A stretch of 8,320 nt of DNA, from NCBI GenBank assembly GCA_963830775.1, contig CAWHNT010000054.1:1-8320 (forward strand), in the 5' to 3' direction. This stretch comes from CAWHNT01 sp963830775 (GTDB taxonomy: Bacteria > Pseudomonadota > Alphaproteobacteria > Geminicoccales > Geminicoccaceae). The notes beneath the pieces were generated by a model, which saw only the letters and a program-made list of their open reading frames with translations, was not told the DNA's origin and made no database searches. The translations under genes and the position numbers were made by a program. Positions 1 through 6,222 of the stretch are shown here, piece by piece (within the stretch, counting starts at the first letter, position 1; each line of letters opens with the position of its first letter).

Positions 1-1
1 G

Positions 2-613
2 TCAGGTGGGGCGCGCGGAGAGGGTGTCCCAGGCCGCCATCGCGCAATCGACGACGGCGTTGAGGGTGGCGCAGGAGGTGCCGTCGCGGGCCTGGATGGA
101 GAGGCCGTTCAGGACGGTGGTGTAGAAGGCGGCAATCGCGCGCGTGTCGGTGCCGGCGGGCAACTCACCCTCCGCCACAGCGCGGTCGAGGCGGGCGAGG
201 AGAGCTGCCTCCCCGGCGCGGCGGCGGCCGGCCATATGTTCCCGGACGGCGTCGCTCTCCAGCCCGCCGATGGCCGCCGTCAGGACGATCATGCAGCCTG
301 CCGGCTTGTCGGGATCGGCATAGGCGCGGGCCTTGTCGCGCAGCATCGCCTCGATCGCCTCGCGTGCGGTGCCGCACTCGCGCAGGAGCCGCTCGCCTTC
401 CGCACCCTCCTCGGCCTCGTAGAGGTCGACGGCCTCGCGAAAGAGCGCCTCCTTGCAGCCGAACGCGGCATAGAGGCTGGGCCGGTTGATGCCCATGGCA
501 GCCGTGAGGTCACTGAGCGAGGTGCCCTCGTAGCCATGCTGCCAGAACACCTCCATCGCCCGCCTGAGGGCCGCCGAGCGGTCGAACGCGCGCGGTCTGC
601 CCCGCTCCGCCAT
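2..613 (-). CDS. TetR/AcrR-family transcriptional repressor (BdcR-like)
   Basis: One-component DNA-binding regulator of 203 residues, a usual TetR length. It opens with the basic stretch RGRPRAFDRS, followed by a helix-turn-helix at about residues 31-58 (TSLSDLTAAMGINRPSLY, then AAFGCKEALF), which is the classic TetR_N pattern. The C-terminal ligand and dimer domain contains AGCMIVLTA and VLNGLSIQARDG, which resemble my recollection of E. coli BdcR. The frame is open up to 673, but I chose the ATG at 611-613. It has an AGAAAGG ribosome binding site 8 nt away inside a repeat shared with the divergent gene, and the extra N-terminal residues do not look like the family. The gene is divergent from an SDR gene and probably represses both itself and the SDR-SMR pair. 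The inducer is unknown. The family assignment is firm; the BdcR relationship rests on remembered sequence similarity and gene context. Confidence 0.93.
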   Translation of the reverse strand: MAERGRPRAFDRSAALRRAMEVFWQHGYEGTSLSDLTAAMGINRPSLYAAFGCKEALFREAVDLYEAEEGAEGERLLRECGTAREAIEAMLRDKARAYADPDKPAGCMIVLTAAIGGLESDAVREHMAGRRRAGEAALLARLDRAVAEGELPAGTDTRAIAAFYTTVLNGLSIQARDGTSCATLNAVVDCAMAAWDTLSARPT

Positions 614-621
614 GTACCCTG

Positions 622-705
622 CCTTTCTGTACCGAACGAGATATAATTCACTTGACGCTCGCAGGCCAGCCACCTAGCTAGGCTGTACCAATCGGTACAG
701 AAAGG
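622..705. promoter_or_regulatory. Divergent operator/promoter region between tetR-like and SDR genes
   Basis: The 18-bp site CTGTACCAATCGGTACAG at 683-700 has two perfect 7-bp arms around a 4-bp centre, a typical TetR-family operator. A 13-bp inverted repeat, CCTTTCTGTACCG at 622-634 and CGGTACAGAAAGG at 693-705, puts a half-site next to each start codon. Each copy ends exactly 8 nt before its ATG (613 minus, 714 plus) and includes the AAAGG ribosome binding site. For the plus strand, TTGACG at 652-657 is a good -35, with a weak -10 (TAGCTA, 675-680) after 17 bp. TATAAT at 642-647 is another possible -10. On the minus strand, TATATC (645-640) is a possible -10. Binding to the palindrome would cover the predicted plus-strand transcription start. 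The repeats are seen directly; the promoter assignment is inference. Confidence 0.75.
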
Positions 706-713
706 TGAAGGGC

Positions 714-1454
714 ATGTCTGACCTGCAGGGCAAGGTGGCGCTGGTGACGGGTGGCAGCCGTGGGCTCGGAGCCGCGATCGCGGTGGCGCTCGCGAACGAG
801 GGGGCGGACGTGGCGGTGACCTACGTCTCGGCACCCGAGAAGGCGCAGGCGGTGGTGGCCCGGATCGAGGCGGCGGGCCGGCGCGGGCTTGCGGTTCGCG
901 CGGACAGCGCCCGGGCCGAGGACGTGATCGCGGCCGTGGAGCGGACGGCCGCCGAACTCGGACGGCTCGATGTCCTGGTCAACAATGCCGGCATTGCGGT
1001 GCTGGGGCCGCTCGAGGAGGTTGCACTCGAGGATGTCGACCGGACGATCGCGGTCCATGTCCGGGCGGCCTTCGTCGCGGCGCAGGCGGCGGCCAGGCAT
1101 ATGGGCGAGGGCGGACGGATCGTCAGCATCGGCAGCTGCCTTGCCGAACGGGTGCCGCACGGTGGGGCCACGCTCTATTCGATGAGCAAGGCGGCGCTGA
1201 GCGGGCTGACCAAGGGACTGGCGCGCGACCTCGGAGCCCGCGGCATCACCGCCAACCTGATCCACCCGGGCCCGATCGACACCGACATGAATCCGGCCGA
1301 CGGCCCCCATGCCGACGGCCAGCGGGCGCTGACGGCGCTCGGGCGCTACGGCGAGGCCGAGGACATCGCCGCGATGGTGGTCCATCTCGCCGGCCGGAGC
1401 GGGCGCAACATCACCGGTGCCGCCTTCGCTGTCGACGGCGGCTACGCGGCGTGA
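714..1454 (+). CDS. SDR-family NAD(P)-dependent oxidoreductase (BdcA-like)
   Basis: Classical short-chain dehydrogenase/reductase of 246 residues, expected to be cytosolic, with one Rossmann domain. It has the cofactor motif TGGSRGLG (residues 12-19), the structural NNAG (90-93), the catalytic Ser141 in SIGSC, and Tyr155-SMS-Lys159 as the YxxxK pair. The PGPIDTDMNPADGP stretch and the DLGARGIT segment closely resemble E. coli BdcA (cyclic-di-GMP-binding biofilm dispersal mediator), as does the divergent TetR neighbour. The substrate cannot be read from the sequence. FabG-like or sugar/alcohol dehydrogenase roles are possible, and BdcA function should not be assumed. I chose the ATG at 714 over the in-frame GTG at 705 because AAAGG lies 8 nt upstream, mirroring the TetR gene. 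It is followed after 4 nt by the SMR gene, so the two are probably one transcript. Confidence 0.93.
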   Translation: MSDLQGKVALVTGGSRGLGAAIAVALANEGADVAVTYVSAPEKAQAVVARIEAAGRRGLAVRADSARAEDVIAAVERTAAELGRLDVLVNNAGIAVLGPLEEVALEDVDRTIAVHVRAAFVAAQAAARHMGEGGRIVSIGSCLAERVPHGGATLYSMSKAALSGLTKGLARDLGARGITANLIHPGPIDTDMNPADGPHADGQRALTALGRYGEAEDIAAMVVHLAGRSGRNITGAAFAVDGGYAA

Positions 1455-1458
1455 GCCC

Positions 1459-1782
1459 ATGGCCTGGCTCCTGCTCGTCGGCGCCGGCCTGCTCGAGATC
1501 GTGTGGGCCATGGCGCTCAAGCATGCGGCCGGCTTCACCCGGCTCTGGCCGAGCCTGATCGGGATCGCCGCCGCCATCGTGAGCTTCGTCATGCTGTCGG
1601 CCTCGCTGAAGGTCCTGCCGGTGGGCACGGCCTATGCGGTCTGGGTCGGCGTGGGTGCCCTGGGCGTTGCCGGGGCGGGCATTCTCCTCCTGGGCGAGAG
1701 CGCCTCGCCTGCACGGCTGCTCTGCCTGAGCCTGATCCTGATCGGGATCGTCGGGCTCAAGTACGTGGGAGAGGCGGGCTGA
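1459..1782 (+). CDS. gdx: SMR-family efflux protein, Gdx/SugE guanidinium-exporter type
   Basis: Small four-helix inner-membrane antiporter of 107 residues, the standard length for small multidrug resistance proteins, which work as dual-topology dimers driven by protons. The essential Glu13 and Trp16 are in LLEIVWAMALK; Ser42, Tyr59 and Trp62 are at the positions known in Gdx-type exporters. LPVGTAYAVW and LLLGES are the family signatures that separate the SugE/Gdx group from the QacE/EmrE polyspecific group. The likely substrate is guanidinium, with export of some quaternary ammonium compounds possible. The start at 1459, 4 nt after the SDR stop, has no strong ribosome binding site of its own, so translation is probably coupled. 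The control region is a TetR-type operator, and I see no guanidine riboswitch upstream. Confidence 0.93.
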   Translation: MAWLLLVGAGLLEIVWAMALKHAAGFTRLWPSLIGIAAAIVSFVMLSASLKVLPVGTAYAVWVGVGALGVAGAGILLLGESASPARLLCLSLILIGIVGLKYVGEAG

Positions 1783-1838
1783 ACGGAAGGGCGGATCGCG
1801 TCAGGGTAGGCGAAGTTCCGCTGCGCCGCGGGTGCGGC

Positions 1839-1844
1839 TACAAT
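1839..1844 (+). promoter_or_regulatory. Candidate -10 box of a leaderless promoter for the YjbR-family gene
   Basis: TACAAT matches the -10 consensus at five of six positions and ends 7 nt before the ATG at 1852, so transcription would begin at or one base before the start codon. No Shine-Dalgarno sequence lies before that ATG, which agrees with a leaderless message. The matching -35 (TTCCGC, 1816-1821, 17-bp spacer) is poor. A small GC-rich hairpin, GCCGC-GGGT-GCGGC at 1825-1838, lies just upstream and might end the preceding transcript. Confidence 0.35.
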
Positions 1845-1851
1845 CGGCGTC

Positions 1852-2210
1852 ATGCCTGACGAGCCCCGCGAGCGCCTGCGCGCGATCTGCCTCGCTCTGC
1901 CCGAAGCGGTGGAGAAGGAGGCGTGGGGCGATCCGACGCTGGCGGGTCAGGGACAAGATCTTCGCCATGGCGAAGCGCGGGGACGGGCGCGAGTCGCTGT
2001 GGTGCAAGGCGCCGCCGGGGAGCCAGATGGTGCTGGTGGGCGGCCGATCCGGAGCGCTTCTTCGTGCCGCCCTATGTCGGGCACAAGGGCTGGGTGGGCA
2101 TGCGGCTCGACGGCAAGCCGGACTGGGACGAGGTGGCGCTGCTGGTGCGGCGGAGCTACCGGCTGACAGCACCGAAGCGGCTGGCCGTGCTGGTGGTCGA
2201 GCCGGGCTGA
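1852..2210 (+). pseudogene. MmcQ/YjbR-family (DUF419-like) protein, double frameshift
   Basis: MmcQ/YjbR proteins are small single-domain proteins with a double-wing DNA-binding-like fold and no settled function. The reading is spread over three frames: MPDEPRERLRAICLALPEA to WGDPT in the first (1852 to about 1938), then VRDKIFAMAKRGDGRES and WCKAPPGSQMVLVG in the second (about 1946-2040), then ADPERFFVPPYVGHKGWVGM to LVRRSYRLTAPKRL in the third (about 2044-2210). Joined, these give about 118 residues, the usual family length, in correct domain order. Each junction is explained by one extra base, in CTGGCGGG (1939-1946) and in GGGCGGCC (2038-2045). Every conserved segment is otherwise well preserved, which favours sequencing or assembly indels over old decay, but as given the gene cannot make the full protein. 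The start ATG has no ribosome binding site. It converges with the Excalibur gene. Confidence 0.8.
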
Positions 2211-2226
2211 TCAGCGAAGGCCCGGC
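2201..2226. terminator. Hairpin between convergent genes, possible bidirectional terminator
   Basis: A perfect 7-bp inverted repeat, GCCGGGC (2201-2207) and GCCCGGC (2220-2226), with a 12-nt loop, spans the 17-bp gap between two convergent genes and includes the stop of the plus-strand gene. Neither side has a T-run, so it is not a canonical intrinsic terminator. It may still serve as a 3' end structure for both messages. Confidence 0.45.
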
Positions 2227-2227
2227 A

Positions 2228-2665
2228 TCAGCGACGCCGTCGCCGGCCGCCGTGGGAGGCGTCGGTGTCGCCGGTTATGTGCCAGAAGAAGAAGCGAGCG
2301 CTCCTGAATGGATAGGAGTTCCACTCGCAGGCCACGCCGTCCCTGTCCGCGTCATTGCGCTGCCAGTAGCCGGGCTCGCCACGCCGCGGCTTGTCGAACC
2401 CGACGGCCCGGGCGGCGGCACAGCTGGGGAAGGCCGCGAGATGCCTGATCGAGACCAGCGCAGGCCAGGGGACGAGCCCGACAACGGCGATGGCTATCGC
2501 GAGCATGGTGATGGCGGTCGGACCCCAGGTCCGGGCCGCGCGGCGCAGGCGGCGGAGCTTCGTGGCGAGCTCGATACGCGATGAGGCCTTGCGGAAGCGG
2601 CTCTGCAGCCGCCGCAGCCGCACCTCGGGCTCGGACTCTGGACCGGCACGCCACTGCAGGGGCAT
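2228..2665 (-). CDS. Membrane-anchored Excalibur calcium-binding domain protein
   Basis: A protein of 145 residues. It has a basic N-terminal region rich in Arg and Lys (residues 15-45, RLRRLQSRFRKASSR), one membrane segment at about 49-71 (TAITMLAIAIAVVGLVPWPA), and then an Excalibur domain at about 75-114. The domain shows FPSCAAARAVG, the RGEPGY motif and DADRDGVACE. Asp105, Asp107 and Asp109 form an EF-hand-like calcium loop, and Cys82 and Cys113 are the paired cysteines. The basic N-terminus suggests it is inside, with the Excalibur domain in the periplasm. The C-terminus is an odd run of five arginines. I chose the ATG at 2665 rather than 2692 because AGGGAG lies 6 nt before it; the upstream ATG has no such site. 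Excalibur domains often sit in surface or nuclease proteins, but no nuclease domain is present. The cellular role is unknown. Confidence 0.82.
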   Translation of the reverse strand: MPLQWRAGPESEPEVRLRRLQSRFRKASSRIELATKLRRLRRAARTWGPTAITMLAIAIAVVGLVPWPALVSIRHLAAFPSCAAARAVGFDKPRRGEPGYWQRNDADRDGVACEWNSYPFRSARFFFWHITGDTDASHGGRRRRR

Positions 2666-2670
2666 GGCAC

Positions 2671-2687
2671 GCTCCCTGTTCGGGAGC
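2671..2687 (-). promoter_or_regulatory. Hairpin enclosing the ribosome binding site of the Excalibur gene
   Basis: On the minus strand the leader reads GCTCCC-GAACA-GGGAGC, a perfect 6-bp stem with a 5-nt loop. The 3' arm holds the AGGGAG ribosome binding site, 6 nt before the ATG at 2665. When folded, the stem would hide the site and lower translation. It could be a temperature-sensitive or translation-coupled switch, or it could be chance. The pairing is seen; the function is inferred. Confidence 0.4.
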
Positions 2688-2747
2688 GCCATGGTGAGGG
2701 GCAGGTATTAACGGGACGTTAGGGCCCGCACTCGCGGCCAGCCATTC

Positions 2748-3635
2748 TCAGGCGGCGAAGGCCGCGGGGCGGCCGAACCAGGGGCCGCGGGCGAAGAGGC
2801 TGGGGCAGCGGCGCAGGTTGCGGGCGACGCGCTCCTCGCTGACGCCGCTCACCACCACCGGCACGGGGCCCAAGGCCACGCGGCTGACGAGGCGGCCGGT
2901 GAGGTCGGCGCCGCGAGCGCTGCCGTCGAGCAGGCCGGCCTCGACCTCGAGGCATCCCAGCGGCAGCTCGAGGCAGCGGCGCAGGGCCGGCTCGTCGCTC
3001 GGTGGCAGGTCGAGGTGCAGGCCGATCCGGGCATGCCAGGAGGAGGGGAGGCCGAGGATGGCCTGGCTGCTGTCGGGGCCGCCGCGGATCAGCACGAGCA
3101 GAGGCGGGCGGGCGGACTCCTCGGCCTGGAAGGCGTGGGCCAGAAGCTGGAGCACGGTGCGGTCGGCGAGGCTGCGGGCGGCGATGCCGAGCATCACCGT
3201 CTCGCGCCGTCCGGTCCCGGCCATATGGTAGGCAAGGGCCAGGCCGCGGGCCAGGATGGTGCTGTCGAGACGGGCCAGGAGGCGCGGCGGGATGCGCTGC
3301 CACTCTACCGCGGTGGCGCCGATCTCCTCCCCGCCTGCGGTGCGGAATGACGGCTCGAGCGCCACGGCGGCGACGGGCCTGCCGTCGCCGATGCTGACCA
3401 CCGGCTGGGCGCCGAGGGTCACGGTCGGGCCGGCTGAGGATTGACGAGCTGGGCAAGCCGCCTCGGCAAGCGGCCGACCCAGGCCGAAGGCCGCAGCCGT
3501 GGCGAGGGTGACCGGGCGCAGCAGCGCCAGGCCGGCGGTCACCAGGGCGGAGTGGGCCGCCAGGCCCAAGGCCGCACTGGAGGTTCCCAGGGCCAGCCCG
3601 CCCTTGAGCATCAGCAGCGACGTGTCCGGCAGCAT
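2748..3635 (-). CDS. Membrane protein with degenerate EAL-like domain
   Basis: A protein of 295 residues. The N-terminus has two closely spaced hydrophobic segments at about 5-38 and 41-53 (LGLAAHSALVTAGLALL, PVTLATAAAFGLG). From about residue 72 the order of segments follows an EAL phosphodiesterase fold: QPVVSIGDGRPVAA (expected QPIVDLxTG), VALEPSFR where EALLR is expected, LARLDSTILARGL, GIAARSLADRTVLQLL (expected VNLSARSL), IGLHLDL (expected LALDDFG), CLEVEAGLL (expected LKIDRSFV), VPVVVSGVSEE (expected VVAEGVE), and GPWFGRPA at the end (expected QGYLFGRP). The Glu, Asn, second Asp, Lys and late Glu needed for metal binding and cyclic-di-GMP hydrolysis are all replaced, so catalysis is unlikely. 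It may be a cyclic-di-GMP receptor or a scaffold, as described for TipF-like proteins. An in-frame ATG at 3677 would add 14 residues, but the ATG at 3635 has GGAG 7 nt upstream. The gene is divergent from the helicase gene. Confidence 0.7.
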   Translation of the reverse strand: MLPDTSLLMLKGGLALGTSSAALGLAAHSALVTAGLALLRPVTLATAAAFGLGRPLAEAACPARQSSAGPTVTLGAQPVVSIGDGRPVAAVALEPSFRTAGGEEIGATAVEWQRIPPRLLARLDSTILARGLALAYHMAGTGRRETVMLGIAARSLADRTVLQLLAHAFQAEESARPPLLVLIRGGPDSSQAILGLPSSWHARIGLHLDLPPSDEPALRRCLELPLGCLEVEAGLLDGSARGADLTGRLVSRVALGPVPVVVSGVSEERVARNLRRCPSLFARGPWFGRPAAFAA

Positions 3636-3698
3636 GCCTTCGCTCCGTATCCCAGACTGTCGATCGTAGACGGGCATGCTTAATGTCGTCCTAACGCC

Positions 3699-6222
3699 AT
3701 GCAGTCTGTGGCAAAGGTCAACCCTGGGCAGGTCGGAGCGGTTCCCGTGGTGAGGTCAGGCGACGCAGCCACGCCCGTCTCCGCAAGCGTTCACGAGGCC
3801 GCAGGCCTGCCGGTTCTGTTCCGGGACTGGTTCGCCCGGCGCGGCTGGCGGCTGCGGGCGCACCAGGCGGCCATGGTGGAGGCCGCGGCCGCCGACCGGG
3901 ACGCGCTGCTGATAGCGCCTACCGGCGGCGGCAAGACGCTGGGCGGCTTCCTGCCGAGCCTGGTCGAGCTGGCCGGGCCCGCGGCCGGGCCGGGCCTGCA
4001 CACGGTCTACATCTCGCCGCTGAAGGCGCTCACCAACGACATCGCCCGCAACCTGGCACTGCCGGTGAGCGAGATGGAGCTGCCCATCCGCTACGAGGTC
4101 CGCACCGGCGACACGCCGCAGAACCGGCGCAAGCGGCAGTTGCGGGACCCGCCGCAGATGCTGCTGACGACGCCGGAATCGCTGGCGCTGCTGCTGTCCT
4201 ACGCCGAGGCGCCGGGCCTCTTCGGCGGCGTCAGGCGGGTCGTCCTGGACGAGCTGCATGCGCTGGCGGAGAGCAAGCGCGGGGCGCTTTTGAGCCTGGG
4301 GCTGGCCCGGCTGCGGGGCCTGGCGCCACGGGCGACGTTCGCGGGTCTGTCGGCGACCGTCGCCGATCCGGGGGCACTGCTCCGCTATCTCACGCCCGAT
4401 CCGGAGAGGGCGGTGCTGGTCCAGGGGCCGCCGGGTGCGGAGCCCGACGTGCGGCTGCTGATACCCGGAGCATCCGATGCCGTGGGGCGGCACGGTCGGG
4501 CTCTACGCGGCCGAGGACCTCTACCGGCTGATCGAAGGTGCCAGGCTGACGCTCGTCTTCGTCAACACGAGGGCGCGCGCGGAGCTGATCTTCGGCGCCC
4601 TGTGGCGGCTGAACCGGGAGAACCTGCCGATCGGCCTGCATCATGGCAGCCTCGACGTGGAGCAGCGGCGCAAGGTCGAGGCGGCGATGGCGCGAGGGGT
4701 GCTGCGCGCGGTCGTGGCGACCTCGTCGCTCGATCTCGGCATCGACTGGGGCGATGTCGACCTCGTGGTGCAGGTGGGGGCACCCAAGGGGGCGGCACGG
4801 CTGCTGCAGCGGATCGGGCGGGCGAACCACCGCCTGGACGAGCCGAGCCGGGCGGTGATGATCCCCGGCAACCGGTTCGAGGTGCTGGAATGCATGGCGG
4901 CCGAGGATGCGCTGGCCCAGCACACGCTGGACGGCGGGCTGATCTTCCCGGGCGGGCTCGACGTGCTGGCGCAGCACATCACCGGCGTCGCGTGTGCCGG
5001 GCCGTTCGAGGCCGGGGAGCTCTATGAGGAGGTGCGCTCGGCGGCACCGTTCGCTGGCCTGACGCGCAAGGAGTTCGACGACACGGTCGAGTTCGTGGCG
5101 ACGGGCGGCTACGCGCTGCGGACCTACGAGCGCTACCGGCGCCTGGAGGAGGGCGAGGACGGGCGCTGGCGGCTGGCCGATCCGCAGCTCCTGCGCCGCT
5201 ACCGGATGAACATCGGCACCATCGTCGAAGCACCGCTGATCCGGATCCGGCTGGGCAGGAAGCGGCTGGGCGAGGTGGAGGAGATGTTCATCGCCTCCCT
5301 GGCGCCGGGCGACACCTTCCTGTTCGCAGGGCAGCTGCTGCGTTTCGAGAGCATTCGCGACGGCGAGGCGATCGTCACCCTGGCGAAGGACCGTGGCGAT
5401 CCCAAGGTGCCGACCTATGCCGGGGCGCGGCTGCCGCTCAGCACCCACCTTGCGGATCGCGTGCGGGCCCTGATCGCGGACCGGGAGCGTTGGGCCGGTC
5501 TGCCCGAAGCCGTGCGCGAGTGGCTGCAGGCCCAGGAACGTCGGGCGGCGGTGCCGGCGGCGGACGAGCTCCTGGTCGAGACCTTCGCCCGCGCGGGTCG
5601 GCACTATCTGGTCGCCTACTGCTTTGCCGGGCGGAACGCGCAGCAGACGCTGGGCATGCTGCTCACGCGGCGGATGGAGCGGCGTGGCCTGAGGCCGCAG
5701 GGCTTCTCGGCCACGGACTACTGCCTTGCCGTCTGGAGCCTGCGCCCGGTAGAGGATGTTCCCGATCTGTTCAGCGTCGACATCCTGGGCGACGAGCTCG
5801 AGGAGTGGATGGCGGAGAGCTCGCTGGTACGCCGGACCTTCAGGAACTGTGCCGTCGTCGCCGGGCTGATCGAGCGCCGCATCCCGGGCCAGGAGAAGAC
5901 GGGGCGGCAGGTCACCTTCAGCTCGGACCTGATCTACGACGTGCTGCGCAAGTATGAGCCGGACCATGTGCTGCTGCGGGCCGCGCGCGCCGAGGCCGCC
6001 TTCGGCATGACCGACATCCGCCGCCTCGCCGACTTCCTGGTCGGCGTCCAGGGCCATATCCGGCACGAGCGCCTGCGCCGGATCTCGCCCTTCGCCATCG
6101 CCATCATCGCCGGCATCGGCAAGGAGTTCGTCGCCGACGACGCGCTCGACGACAGCCTGGACGAGCTGGTGCAGGAGCTGGTGGCCGAGGCGTTCGGCGA
6201 GCCGGAGCCGGCGGCCCCGTGA
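3699..6222 (+). pseudogene. Ligase-associated DNA damage response DEXH helicase (Lhr-like), frameshifted near 4477
   Basis: ATP-dependent superfamily 2 helicase of the Lhr-like group that accompanies a bacterial DNA ligase, exonuclease and PdeM in DNA repair. The first part (3699-4478, 260 residues) has motif I APTGGGKT (73-80), motif Ia SPLKAL, LLTTPE, the Walker B box VVLDELHA (181-188) and motif III LSAT (217-220). The second part (4477-6222, 581 residues) is in the +1 frame. It has TLVFVNTR, HHGSLD, motif V SSLDLGID, motif VI QRIGRANHR, and the long Lhr-type C-terminal region ending in IAIIAGIGKEFV. Joined, they make about 840 residues, normal for the family. The frame changes at GATGCCG (4476-4482), near the conserved (R)MPWGG motif. 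The first frame stays open, without homology, to 5027. The start is uncertain: ATG 3699 has no ribosome binding site, while GTG 3747 has GGAG 8 nt upstream and the intervening residues look unconserved. PdeM follows with a GTGA overlap. Confidence 0.9.

Noticed and set aside
614..673. N-terminal extension of the TetR protein to the upstream ATG at 673
   Set aside because: It would cover the promoter and operator half-site, and the added residues do not resemble TetR N-termini.
678..1628. A 316-residue minus-strand frame over the SDR gene
   Set aside because: The plus strand carries a full SDR with all catalytic motifs; this frame is its shadow.
1832..2584. A 250-residue plus-strand frame covering the YjbR and Excalibur regions
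   Set aside because: Only its middle part (about 1946-2040) is real YjbR sequence; the remainder is antisense to the Excalibur gene or out of frame, with no homology.
4470..4490. Programmed ribosomal frameshifting in the helicase gene
   Set aside because: No slippery heptamer or clear downstream structure is visible at the junction, and the family is normally encoded in one frame.
4479..5027. Continuation of the first helicase frame beyond 4478
   Set aside because: Residues after about 260 are Gly-, Arg- and Ala-rich with no helicase motifs, while the other plus-strand frame carries the conserved domain 2.
4390..6066. A 558-residue open frame on the minus strand opposite the helicase
   Set aside because: It mirrors the helicase codons, is rich in Arg, Pro, Gln and His without recognisable domains, and follows from strong third-position G/C bias.
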